Of a stretch of DNA of 64,000 bases, positions 24,422 to 31,974 are shown one piece after another. The position numbers and the translations under genes were made by a program. The notes under the pieces are model-generated. The model ran no database searches. It was not told the DNA's origin and worked only from the letters and a program-made list of their open reading frames with translations. This DNA is from Prauserella salsuginis (GTDB lineage Bacteria; Actinomycetota; Actinomycetes; Mycobacteriales; Pseudonocardiaceae), in the NCBI RefSeq assembly GCF_024648885.1, contig NZ_JANBBF010000012.1, positions 467,185-531,184 on the forward strand. The letters run 5' to 3'. The first letter of the stretch is position 1. Every line of letters begins with the position of its first letter.

Positions 24422-26404
24422 GTGCGCCCTACCGATATCGAACTGCAGCAGGTCCCCGGCAGGCCCGCCCTGTCAGGGGAGCTCCTCCTCGTTTCCGTCA
24501 CCCGTCCCGATGTCGCCGCGAACGCCTACGTCGGCGGACTGCACCGCGTCGGCCACGACGGGGTGACGGCCTGGACCCGTGGCGCCGACCAGAGCGGTGC
24601 GCGCCGCGACAGCGACGCCGGTCCGGACCACCGCCACGACTCCGCACCGGCGATCTCGCCGGACGGCCGTTGGGTCGCGTTCCTCCGCAGCGAGGGCGGT
24701 GACCCCGCGCAGCTGCGTGTCATGCCGGCCGCCGGTGGCGAGTCGTGGGCGTTGACCGCGTTGCCGCTTGGCGCGGGCACGCCCGTCTGGGCTCCGGATT
24801 CGCGCCGGATCGCGTTCGTCGCGCGGGTGCCGGAGGCCGGCCGGTACGGCACCGCCGACGGTGAGGGGACCCCGGAACCCGGGGAGGAAGCGCCGCGGCG
24901 GATCACGCGATACGACTACCGCATCGACAACGTCGGGTTCCTCCGCGACCGTCCGCAGCGGCTGTTCGTGATCGACGCGCTGGCCGAGGAACCGGATCTC
25001 GAACCCCAACCGCTGACCGACGACGCGGCGTCGGTGGCCGACCCGGCGTGGACTCCGGACGGCGAGACGGTGCTGGTGGCCGCGCCGCGCGAGTGGGACC
25101 GGGTCGAGACGATGCACGCCGATCTCTACGCCGTGCCCGCGGGAGGCGGGGCGCCGCGCCTGGTCGTGCGGACCGAGGGCCGGGCGGAGAACCCCGCCGT
25201 GACCGCCGACGGCACGGTCCTGTTCTACGCGGCCGCGTTCGACGGGTTCGCGCGCGCGGCGACCAACACCGGCCTCTGGTCGGCCCCGCTGGACGGATCG
25301 CATCCGCCGCGCAGGCTCACCGACGCCGAATCGGTCGACTGCGTGGCTGTCGCGGGACCGCCCGCGCCGTACGGCGACGACGTGCTCGTGGTCGTCGCCA
25401 ACCGTGGTGCGGCCGAGCTGCGGCGAGTGCCGCGAACGGGGTCGGAGGCCGCGCTGGTGGAGCTTCCGGTCGTCACCGGGGAGCGGGCGGCCGTGCGGTC
25501 GTTCACGGTGGCGGGCGACCGGGTCGCAGTGGTGCAGGCCGGGCCCGAGGACGCGGGCGAGGTGCTGCTCGACGACGGTGACGGTGCGTTCACGACGCTC
25601 ACGGGCTTCTCCGAACGGCTGCGCCGCCGCGCGATCCGTCCCGCCGAGGAGGTCACGGCGACCTCCGCCGACGGCTACCCGGTACACGGTTGGGTCGTCA
25701 CACCCGAGGGGGACGGGCCCCATCCGGTACTGCTCGTCGTCCACGGTGGGCCGTTCGCGGCCTACGAGTGGAGCCTGTTCGACGAGGCACAGGTGTACGC
25801 CGCGGCCGGCTACACCGTCGTGTTGGGCAACCCGCGCGGCTCGGCGGGCTACGGCGAATCGCACGGCAGGGCCGTACTGCACGCGCTCGGCACCGTCGAC
25901 GCCGACGACCTGTTGGCGCTGCTCGACGCCGTCCTCGAACGCCCCGACGCCGACGCCGATCGGGTCGGGGTGATGGGCGGTTCGTACGGCGGGTTCATGA
26001 CCGGCTGGCTCGCCGCGCATCACGGGGAGCGGTTCCGCGCGGCGTGGAGTGAGCGTGCCGTCAACGCGTGGGACTCGTTCGCCGGAAGCTCCGACATCGG
26101 CTGGACGTTCACCGACGTCTACGTCGGCGGCGACCCGGACGAACAGCGCAAGCGCAGCCCGCTGACCTACGCGGCCGACGTCCGCATCCCGTTCGCGGTG
26201 GTGCATTCCGAACAGGACTGGCGCTGTCCACTGGAACAGGCCCAGCGGCTGTTCGTCGCCCTGAAGAAGGCGGGGGCGGAGACCGAGTTCCTGCTGTTCC
26301 CCGGCGAGGGACACGAACTGAGTCGCAGCGGCAAGCCGCGGCACCGGGTGCAGCGGTTCGAGGCCGTGCTCGACTGGTGGGCGCGCCACCTGCCGGTGCG
26401 CTGA
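24422..26404 (+). CDS. S9 family (prolyl oligopeptidase/acylaminoacyl-type) peptidase
   Basis: A 660-residue serine peptidase or acyl-peptide hydrolase of family S9. The N-terminal two thirds are a WD40/TolB-like propeller (repeats such as SPDGRWVAFLRSEGG, APDSRRIAFVARV, TPDGETVLVAA) that gates substrate size. The C-terminal alpha-beta hydrolase domain (about 405-660) has a full triad: Ser521 in GGSYGGFMTG, Asp599 in SEQDWRCP and His631 in GEGHELS; the oxyanion region is VHGGPFAAYEW. No signal peptide, so it is cytoplasmic and probably trims short peptides or acts on a small acylated substrate. Start is GTG with a leaderless-type -10. A strong bidirectional hairpin follows. Confidence 0.92.
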   Translation: MRPTDIELQQVPGRPALSGELLLVSVTRPDVAANAYVGGLHRVGHDGVTAWTRGADQSGARRDSDAGPDHRHDSAPAISPDGRWVAFLRSEGGDPAQLRVMPAAGGESWALTALPLGAGTPVWAPDSRRIAFVARVPEAGRYGTADGEGTPEPGEEAPRRITRYDYRIDNVGFLRDRPQRLFVIDALAEEPDLEPQPLTDDAASVADPAWTPDGETVLVAAPREWDRVETMHADLYAVPAGGGAPRLVVRTEGRAENPAVTADGTVLFYAAAFDGFARAATNTGLWSAPLDGSHPPRRLTDAESVDCVAVAGPPAPYGDDVLVVVANRGAAELRRVPRTGSEAALVELPVVTGERAAVRSFTVAGDRVAVVQAGPEDAGEVLLDDGDGAFTTLTGFSERLRRRAIRPAEEVTATSADGYPVHGWVVTPEGDGPHPVLLVVHGGPFAAYEWSLFDEAQVYAAAGYTVVLGNPRGSAGYGESHGRAVLHALGTVDADDLLALLDAVLERPDADADRVGVMGGSYGGFMTGWLAAHHGERFRAAWSERAVNAWDSFAGSSDIGWTFTDVYVGGDPDEQRKRSPLTYAADVRIPFAVVHSEQDWRCPLEQAQRLFVALKKAGAETEFLLFPGEGHELSRSGKPRHRVQRFEAVLDWWARHLPVR

Positions 26405-26419
26405 GGCCGCCCCGACCAT

Positions 26420-26463
26420 CTCGATCGCCTCGTCCGCGGGGACTCGCGGACGAGGCGATCGAG
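26420..26463. terminator. bidirectional hairpin between convergent genes
   Basis: A 19-bp perfect stem (CTCGATCGCCTCGTCCGCG and its complement) with a 6-nt loop, between the S9 peptidase gene (+) and the mycothiol-dependent enzyme gene (-). Confidence 0.88.
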
Positions 26464-26479
26464 GACGGGACCCGTCGGG

Positions 26480-27307
26480 TCAGATGGTGAAGGCCAGGTT
26501 GCGCACGATCCGCCTGCCGAGTTCCGTGTCTCCGGAGTACTCCACATCGGACAGCCGGTCCTCGGCGGCCACACGGCCACCGGCGAGCCGCGCGAACAGT
26601 CCCGCTTCCAGCCGCAGCGTGGCGGTGGCCGGACCCGGGAGCTCGGGCACCACGGCGGCCCTGCCGTCGACGGCGACGTGCACGGTGCGTCGCAGCGGTC
26701 CGGTGAGCTCCAGGGTCACACCGGCTCCGTCCGGGGCAGCCGCCCGCTTACCGATGACGAAGCCGAGCGATTCGGCGAGCTCGTCGAACGACTGCTCCGC
26801 GCACGGACCGGCCTCGTGCCCCGGCAGGCCGACCGCGTCACGGACGTCCTGCTCGTGCAGCCAGGTGTCGAAGACCCGGATGCGCATGAACCGGCCGTAC
26901 GTGCCGCGTCCCACCGGGGTCCACGACGGCGCGTCGAAGTCCTCCTGCGTCATCGCCCGCAGGGCCTCGCCGCGGCGGGAGACGACGTCGCGGAACCGGT
27001 CGAGCATCCGCGGTGCGTCCCAGTCCCGCATGGACTGCACCCAGCGTTCGTTGAACGCCGCGATTTCGTTGCGTACGTGGGGCAGTTCGGTCACGTCGAT
27101 GTCCGGGTCCGGCGTCTGCTCGCCGAGCAGCGATGCCTCGGTGCCGATGACGTGCGCGACGACGTCGCGTACGGTCCAGCCGGGCAGTGCGCTCGTCCGG
27201 TCCCATGCCGCCGCGGGCAACGACGCCAGTAGGGCGTCCAGTGACTCCCACTGCGCGGCGAGTGCCCCGGTGATCGCGTCCTTGTCGAAGCCGGTCGTCG
27301 TGGTCAC
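26480..27307 (-). CDS. maleylpyruvate isomerase-family mycothiol-dependent enzyme
   Basis: A 275-residue protein of the MDMPI/DinB-like family. The N-terminal four-helix domain contains the family metal-binding histidines in [17 protein letters not shown] and [13 protein letters not shown]; the C-terminal ~90 residues are the small MDMPI_C sheet domain ([19 protein letters not shown]...). Such proteins use mycothiol as cofactor for isomerisation or thiol transfer. Its GTG start at 27307 overlaps the TGA of the preceding DsbA-like gene by 4 nt. It is the last gene of a TetR-DsbA-like-MDMPI operon, and both enzymes belong to mycothiol-linked families, which suggests detoxification of electrophiles. 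The substrate is unknown. Confidence 0.88.
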   Translation of the reverse strand: MTTTTGFDKDAITGALAAQWESLDALLASLPAAAWDRTSALPGWTVRDVVAHVIGTEASLLGEQTPDPDIDVTELPHVRNEIAAFNERWVQSMRDWDAPRMLDRFRDVVSRRGEALRAMTQEDFDAPSWTPVGRGTYGRFMRIRVFDTWLHEQDVRDAVGLPGHEAGPCAEQSFDELAESLGFVIGKRAAAPDGAGVTLELTGPLRRTVHVAVDGRAAVVPELPGPATATLRLEAGLFARLAGGRVAAEDRLSDVEYSGDTELGRRIVRNLAFTI

Positions 27308-28020
27308 GAGGTGGTCTCCCGTTCGTCTCCGAGTTCGATGATCCGTCCTCTGTCGACGCTCACCCAGTCCCTGCCGCGCAGGTACGGGTCGAGCGCGTCG
27401 GCGATGGCCCGTTCGTCGCGGGCGGCCTTGGGCCGCTGCAACTCGTAGACGTGCGGGAACTCCAGCATGCCGGTGACGACATCCCACAGCCGCACGGCGG
27501 CGGCACCGTCGGGTGGGTCCACCAGCACCGGGCCGAACAGGCACTGCCCGTCGGGGAACAGCAGCGTGGGCACGCCGAAACCGCCCGCGTCCAGCACACG
27601 CTGGTGGTCGGCCTTGATGTCGTCGTGGGTGGACGGGTCGGCGAGCGCCTCGTTCAGCAGTGCGGCGTCCGCGCCGATCTCGGTGAGCAGCCGCCGCGCC
27701 GTGTCCGGCTCGTGCGGTGTGCCGCCGTCCAGGTGGAGCTCCCGGCCGATCCTCGCGTACCAGGCGTCGAGCAGCGCGGCGTCGCGGCGGCGCAGCAGTG
27801 CGGCGATGCGCATCAGGGACCAGCCGTACGACCACGACCGTTCCCACGGGTGTTTCTTGCCCTCGAACCGGTTGATCTCTTCCAGGCTGAAGAACCGCCA
27901 GTTGACCGTCAGTCCGGTGTGTGCGCGGACCTCCCGGATCCAGCGTGAGGTGTGGTAGGCGAACGGGCACATCGGGTCGAAGTGGAAGTCCACCTCGGAC
28001 CGCTCGGACTGCACTGTCAT
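27304..28020 (-). CDS. DsbA-like mycothiol-dependent reductase (Rv2466c type)
   Basis: A 238-residue thioredoxin-fold protein of the DsbA/FrnE group, closest by motif to the mycobacterial mycothiol-dependent nitroreductase Rv2466c. The active-site region is [19 protein letters not shown] (about residues 10-28), the helical insertion is normal, and the cis-Pro loop is [18 protein letters not shown] and [19 protein letters not shown] match the C-terminal family signature. The usual CPWC is CPFA here: the resolving cysteine is missing, leaving a single-cysteine site that would depend on mycothiol. ATG at 28020 overlaps the TetR stop by 4 nt. No signal peptide, so cytoplasmic. Confidence 0.87.
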   Translation of the reverse strand: MTVQSERSEVDFHFDPMCPFAYHTSRWIREVRAHTGLTVNWRFFSLEEINRFEGKKHPWERSWSYGWSLMRIAALLRRRDAALLDAWYARIGRELHLDGGTPHEPDTARRLLTEIGADAALLNEALADPSTHDDIKADHQRVLDAGGFGVPTLLFPDGQCLFGPVLVDPPDGAAAVRLWDVVTGMLEFPHVYELQRPKAARDERAIADALDPYLRGRDWVSVDRGRIIELGDERETTS

Positions 28021-28619
28021 ACCGCCCCTTCTCGCAGATGCACGTCGATGAGGTCGTGCAGCGTCGTGGCGACGTCGGCCGCGGAGTGACCGCCGACCTT
28101 CGCCAGCAGGATCTGGCCCTGGGTGTGGGCGAGCAGGGAGTGCGCCAGCCGGTCGGGGTCCACCCCGTCGCGCAGTGCGCCGTCCTGCTGTGCCCGGTGG
28201 CAGATCACGGCGAACTCGCGCTCCCATCGTGCGAAAGCCGAGGCCAGGTGGTCGCGCAACGCGTCGTCGACGGTGGACAACTCGGCGGCGAGGTTGCCGA
28301 ATGGGCAGCCGACCACCCTGCCGAAGGTGGACTCGAAACGGGCCTGGATGGCTCCCACGGCGTCGGCGACCCCGTGGAGCCGCGCCGCCGCTGACTCGCC
28401 GGAGGTGGCCGCGAGCCGGTCGATCAGCGCGTCGGTGTGGAGGTCCACGACGGCCTTCGCCAGCTCGGCCTTCGAGGGGAAGAAGTGGTAGAAGCTGCCT
28501 TTGCGCACGTCGGCCGCGGTGCACACGTCGTCCACGCTCACCGAGCCGTAGCTGCGGGACAGCAGCAGCCGGGCGGACGTGCGAACGATCCGCTCGCGGG
28601 TGTCGCCGGTCCGTCCCAT
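28017..28619 (-). CDS. TetR-family repressor of the mycothiol-linked operon
   Basis: A 200-residue TetR/AcrR regulator. The DNA-binding domain is complete ([31 protein letters not shown] with recognition helix [11 protein letters not shown]); the ligand domain contains a conserved [12 protein letters not shown] segment that puts a cysteine near the centre of the pocket region, attractive for sensing an electrophile or thiol. It is the first gene of the operon and its own upstream region carries a perfect palindrome (28638-28655), so autorepression relieved by an effector is the likely mode. The homologous group often controls reductases (YcdC/NemR-like). Confidence 0.9.
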   Translation of the reverse strand: MGRTGDTRERIVRTSARLLLSRSYGSVSVDDVCTAADVRKGSFYHFFPSKAELAKAVVDLHTDALIDRLAATSGESAAARLHGVADAVGAIQARFESTFGRVVGCPFGNLAAELSTVDDALRDHLASAFARWEREFAVICHRAQQDGALRDGVDPDRLAHSLLAHTQGQILLAKVGGHSAADVATTLHDLIDVHLREGAV

Positions 28620-28637
28620 GGCGAGACCGTAGCGCTA

Positions 28638-28655
28638 GTTGACCGGTCGGTCAAC
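28638..28655. promoter_or_regulatory. TetR operator of the mycothiol-linked operon
   Basis: Perfect inverted repeat GTTGACCG-GT-CGGTCAAC, 18 bp upstream of the TetR start codon. The core TTGACCGGTCGGTCAA closely resembles known operators of AcrR/NemR-like TetR proteins. Confidence 0.85.
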
Positions 28656-28736
28656 GGAAATGCCATGGAGGCCGGACGCGAGCGGCGCTGCGCTCGGCGG
28701 TTCCGGTGGATGCGGTGATGCGGTGGCGCGGGAGGC

Positions 28737-29387
28737 TCAGTCGAGGAGGACGTAGCCGAGTTCGCGGCACACCCGCGCCAGCGGTACGTCCAGCCCCGGG
28801 TGATCGAGTCCCAGCAGGATGTCGGGTGACGCCGGCAGAGCCGAGCTTGCCGGGGGATCCCAGAGGCACACCGCGGGTTCGCCGCCGTCCATCGACGAGC
28901 GGTACCAGAGCCCGTCGAGGTCGGGCAGTTCGGCGCGGACCGCCCGTGCCCACGCCTGGGTGACCTTCTTCGGTCCGCTGGAGATCTCCTGGGACGCGCC
29001 GACCCGCGTGGGCCACAGGCCGGACAGGTCGAGCAGGTGCAGCGTGCGGGACGGCCGGACGACGACGAGGTGAGGTCCTCGCGTCCTGCGGTCCACTGTG
29101 GACGTCGTCTGGAAGACCTCGGCGATGCTCGTGCGCACCGACAGTCCGAAGTAGAGGACGCCGTGGTCGGGCCGGTGCTCCGGCGTTTCCGCGACGGGGT
29201 GCGGATCGAACCGGGCGTGGGCGATCGGCCCCGTGCGGCGGAACGTGTCCCAGCGTTGGGGATGGTTGCCACGTGCCGCGAAGACGCGCACGAGCCGTGT
29301 GGCCGGATGGACCGCGACGATGTCCTCGTTCCGGCGGAGGTGCTCGCGGAGGACCTCGCCCGGGGGAGGCAGGGGTAACCGTGCCAT
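28737..29387 (-). CDS. RES-domain toxin (NAD+-degrading)
   Basis: A 216-residue RES-domain protein. RES toxins such as MbcT of M. tuberculosis degrade NAD+ and kill or arrest the cell unless neutralised. The family hallmarks are visible: ATRLVRVFA near the N-terminus, PIAHARFDPHP, VLYFGLSVRTSIAEVF with the conserved Tyr and the Ser/Glu near the active site, and the C-terminal CLWDPPASSALP region. It lies 75 bp downstream of a gene encoding an MbcA-like antitoxin in the same direction, the usual antitoxin-toxin order. The ATG at 29387 has no strong ribosome-binding site of its own (GAGGAG sits too far at about 14 nt), which would keep toxin output low. Confidence 0.85.
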   Translation of the reverse strand: MARLPLPPPGEVLREHLRRNEDIVAVHPATRLVRVFAARGNHPQRWDTFRRTGPIAHARFDPHPVAETPEHRPDHGVLYFGLSVRTSIAEVFQTTSTVDRRTRGPHLVVVRPSRTLHLLDLSGLWPTRVGASQEISSGPKKVTQAWARAVRAELPDLDGLWYRSSMDGGEPAVCLWDPPASSALPASPDILLGLDHPGLDVPLARVCRELGYVLLD

Positions 29388-29462
29388 GACTGTGCCGACG
29401 TGCTCCTCGGTGCGCGGTCGGGGGATGGATGCGGTCGGGAACGGGGCGTAGCCCGACAGGGC

Positions 29463-30056
29463 TCAGGCGGGCGTTCCGAGGGTAGCGGCCAGTTCGGCGA
29501 CGCGCGCGGGGTCACCGCCTGCGAGTAGCCAGTCGCGGGGTGTCGCGGGCGTGTCCCCGATGAGCAGGTCGGGCTGTGGCGTGGTCATGAACCCGGCGAC
29601 GGCCAGCGCGGGCTGGTCGTCGGGGACGGCGCGCAGCACGACGTCGAGGCCGGGTACGGCGCCGTCGGTGGTGAACTGCCATGCGGGCAGTCGCCATCCG
29701 CCGTGTCCCTTCCAGCCGGCCAGGCGGTGCTGCTTGAGGCGGTGGCGGACGCGGCTGTCGTCGACGCCGAGCCGTGCGGCCGTCTCGGTGACGGTCAGCG
29801 CGGAGTCGGCGAACACCGCCTGTGTGGCGACGGCGTTGGCGCGCGGATCCGGTTCGGCCGCGCCGGCGGCCGACAGGTCGAGGCCCACGTCGGTGAGGAC
29901 GTCGCGTTGTGCGGCCGAGAAGAAGTGTGCCGGGTCCGGGTCGCCGGGGGACAGGCGTCGTGCGGCCTGCTCGACGAGCGCCAGGAACTCGGTGGCGTCC
30001 ACCTTGAGTCCGGTGCGGGCGAGCACGTCCTCCAAGGCTGTCGTCGCGCTGGTCAT
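29463..30056 (-). CDS. antitoxin of the RES toxin (MbcA/ParS-like)
   Basis: A 197-residue protein with a central helix-turn-helix (ALTVTETAARLGVDDSRVRHRLKQHRLAGWKGHGGWRLPAWQF, about residues 84-126) and a C-terminal toxin-binding segment (PQPDLLIGDTPATPRDWLLAGGDPARVAELAATL) of the type found in antitoxins of RES toxins. It is longer than the ~115-residue mycobacterial MbcA because of an extra N-terminal helical domain of ~80 residues. It should neutralise the RES toxin encoded next and repress the operon. A short inverted repeat GCGCA-TTCG-TGCGC (30079-30092) lies just upstream and could be its operator. Assignment rests on motif and context together. Confidence 0.8.
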   Translation of the reverse strand: MTSATTALEDVLARTGLKVDATEFLALVEQAARRLSPGDPDPAHFFSAAQRDVLTDVGLDLSAAGAAEPDPRANAVATQAVFADSALTVTETAARLGVDDSRVRHRLKQHRLAGWKGHGGWRLPAWQFTTDGAVPGLDVVLRAVPDDQPALAVAGFMTTPQPDLLIGDTPATPRDWLLAGGDPARVAELAATLGTPA

Positions 30057-30078
30057 GCGCCCAGGTTAACACGCGCGT

Positions 30079-30092
30079 GCGCATTCGTGCGC
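30079..30092. promoter_or_regulatory. possible operator between antitoxin and ArsR genes
   Basis: Inverted repeat GCGCA-TTCG-TGCGC, 23 bp upstream of the antitoxin start, in the divergent gap to the ArsR gene. Only a candidate; the sequence is simple enough to occur by chance. Confidence 0.3.
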
Positions 30093-30113
30093 TCGAAAAG
30101 GAGGCGAGTCCGG

Positions 30114-30142
30114 TGGACAGAGTATGCCTACGCAGTTATATT
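30114..30142 (+). promoter_or_regulatory. promoter of the ArsR-SRPBCC operon (leaderless)
   Basis: TGGACA (30114-30119), a 17-bp spacer and TATATT (30137-30142) form the best sigma-70-type promoter in the window. The GTG start codon begins 7 nt after the -10, so the transcript should start at the GTG. CAGT-N-ATAT-N-ACTG around the -10 (30133-30146) is a short dyad that could bind the ArsR dimer. Confidence 0.65.
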
Positions 30143-30148
30143 ACTGAG

Positions 30149-30475
30149 GTGGCAAATACGTTCGAAGTGCTCGCGGAGCCACGGCGACGGGAGATCCTGG
30201 ACCTGCTGCGTGGGAGCGAATGCCTGGTCGGTGAGCTGGCGGGGCGGCTCGACCTGACGCAGCCTGCCGTGTCGAAACACCTGCGCGTGCTGCGGGAGGC
30301 CGGATTGGTCTCCGTGCGGCAGGACGCGCAACGACGCTGGTACCGGCTGCGGCCGCAGCCGCTCGCGGAGATCGACGCCTGGCTCGAGCCGTACCGCAGG
30401 CTGTGGTCCGACAGTCTCGACGCGCTCGAACGCCACCTCGACGAGATGCCGGACCACCCCGAGACGGAGGAGTAG
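30149..30475 (+). CDS. ArsR-family transcriptional regulator
   Basis: A 108-residue winged-helix repressor of the ArsR/SmtB fold: FEVLAEPRRREILDLLRGSECLVGELAGRLDLTQPAVSKHLRVLREAGLVSVRQDAQRRWYRL. It lacks the CxC metal site of arsenic/cadmium sensors, and belongs to the subgroup that precedes SRPBCC (AHSA1) genes, where it usually senses something other than metal. The GTG at 30149 is chosen because the fold begins right there and the promoter -10 ends 7 nt before it; the upstream frame to 30077 is not family-like. It is followed after 2 bp by the SRPBCC gene and probably represses both. Confidence 0.9.
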   Translation: MANTFEVLAEPRRREILDLLRGSECLVGELAGRLDLTQPAVSKHLRVLREAGLVSVRQDAQRRWYRLRPQPLAEIDAWLEPYRRLWSDSLDALERHLDEMPDHPETEE

Positions 30476-30477
30476 AC

Positions 30478-31863
30478 GTGACCGACACCCAACGGCGCAT
30501 CGACGGTGGCTGGCAGCTGCGGTTCGAACGCCGGTACGCCCACCCGCCCGCCAAGGTGTGGCGAGCGCTGACCGACCCCGAGCATCTCAGCGCCTGGTAT
30601 CCGTTCCCGGTCGCCGAACTCGACCTGCGGGTCGGCGGCATCATCCGGTTCCGCGAACCGGACGGCACCCCGACCGACCTCCACGCCGAGATCACCGAGT
30701 TGGAGCCGCATCGCCGCCTGGTCTTCACCGAGTTCGACGAGGAGACCGGTGAGCACCGGCTGCGGCTGACGCTGGAGCCGGACGGCAGCGGCTGTGTGCT
30801 GACGTTCGAGCACACGTTCGCGGACAATCCGTGGGCCGAGCAGACCTTCACCGGTTGGCAGGGCTGCCTCGACGCGCTGCAGGCCACGGTGCGCCGGATC
30901 GACCTCGGAGCGCTTGACGACATCGACGGCAGGCCCGTGCTGCGGTTCGAGCGCAGCCTGGCCCACCCTCCGGAACGCGTGTGGCGTGCCCTCACCGACC
31001 CTGCCGAGGTGGCGCAGTGGTTCCCGGTGGGCGTTGACACCGTCCCCGAAGTCGACACCGTCCCCGAAGTCGGCGCACCGATGCGGTTCACCACGGACAT
31101 GCGCGGGGAGTTCGCGGAGGGGCAGGTCCTCGAATGCGAGCCGCCGAAGGTCTACGCCTTCCGTTGGGCGCGGTCGGTGTTGCGGTTCGAGCTCGTGGCC
31201 GAGGCCGGTGGCTGCCTGCTGCGGTTCAGTCACACGCTCAACGGCACCGACACCACGGGAGATCGGCCGTCGGTGGCACGGCAGGGCCCCGGCTGGGAAC
31301 AGTGCCTCGACGGGCTCGCCGCCGTGCTCGACGGCACCGCGCCGCCGGACCGCGACAGGCTGTGGTTCCTGGGCCGCGCGGAGACTTACGTCGAGGAGTA
31401 CCGCCTCGCCGACGGCACGTGGTCGCGCAACGGGGACACCGTCGAGATGCGTGTCGAACGCGATCTCGTGCAGAACCCGGAGGTGGTGTGGTCCACGCTC
31501 ACCGAGGGGGACCCGCCGGTGGTCGGCGCAGCGGCGCCGGTGCGCTTCACCCACGGCTACCTGGAGCCCGGCGCGGTGACCGGTGTCGAGCAGGGCCGGG
31601 CTGTCGACTACGCCGTGGCGGGTGGTGCCGTCCGATTCGAGTTGCGCGACCAGGAGCCGATCGGCACGCGGCTCGTCGTCACGCAGACCCTGCCGCTCTC
31701 GGCCGATGCGGCGCTCGCGCTCGCGGCCTGGCACACGCACCTGGAGCTGCTGTTCGCCGCGCTGCACGGCGACGTGCGCTGCCCGTGGCCGGAGGAACGG
31801 ACCGAACAGCTGCGCCGCCGGTACACCGAACGGGACGGACGGCAGGCTTCGGCAGGGGAGTAG
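30478..31863 (+). CDS. triple SRPBCC (AHSA1-type) domain protein
   Basis: A 461-residue protein made of three SRPBCC/START-like domains. The first (about 12-145) and second (about 152-300) begin with the family signature: LRFERRYAHPPAKVWRALTDPEHLSAWYP and LRFERSLAHPPERVWRALTDPAEVAQWFP. The third (about 320-450) is more divergent (VEMRVERDLVQNPEVVWSTLT). AHSA1-type proteins bind hydrophobic ligands; most have a single domain of ~150 residues, so three in a row is unusual. The second domain contains an exact 18-bp duplication (VDTVPE repeated, 31036-31071). The GTG start lies 2 bp after the ArsR stop, and the pair is a typical ArsR-SRPBCC operon. Ligand unknown. Confidence 0.87.
   Translation: MTDTQRRIDGGWQLRFERRYAHPPAKVWRALTDPEHLSAWYPFPVAELDLRVGGIIRFREPDGTPTDLHAEITELEPHRRLVFTEFDEETGEHRLRLTLEPDGSGCVLTFEHTFADNPWAEQTFTGWQGCLDALQATVRRIDLGALDDIDGRPVLRFERSLAHPPERVWRALTDPAEVAQWFPVGVDTVPEVDTVPEVGAPMRFTTDMRGEFAEGQVLECEPPKVYAFRWARSVLRFELVAEAGGCLLRFSHTLNGTDTTGDRPSVARQGPGWEQCLDGLAAVLDGTAPPDRDRLWFLGRAETYVEEYRLADGTWSRNGDTVEMRVERDLVQNPEVVWSTLTEGDPPVVGAAAPVRFTHGYLEPGAVTGVEQGRAVDYAVAGGAVRFELRDQEPIGTRLVVTQTLPLSADAALALAAWHTHLELLFAALHGDVRCPWPEERTEQLRRRYTERDGRQASAGE
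31036..31071 (+). repeat. 18-bp in-frame tandem duplication
   Basis: GACACCGTCCCCGAAGTC occurs twice exactly, adding six residues (DTVPEV) to a surface loop of the second SRPBCC domain. Perfect identity suggests a recent event. Confidence 0.9.
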
Positions 31864-31922
31864 GCCCGCCGGTCGCCCGGTCCCGCGTCGGGCGCAGCGC
31901 TCGCGGTGCTGAACGCAGGACA

Positions 31923-31962
31923 CGCGGTGGGCCGGCGGATCTCCGTCCACCGGCCCACCGCG
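31923..31962. terminator. bidirectional hairpin between SRPBCC and carboxypeptidase genes
   Basis: A 13-bp stem CGCGGTGGGCCGG / CCGGCCCACCGCG around a 14-nt loop that itself can fold (CGGA/TCCG). The genes converge here. Confidence 0.85.
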
Positions 31963-31974
31963 CTGCAGCACTCG

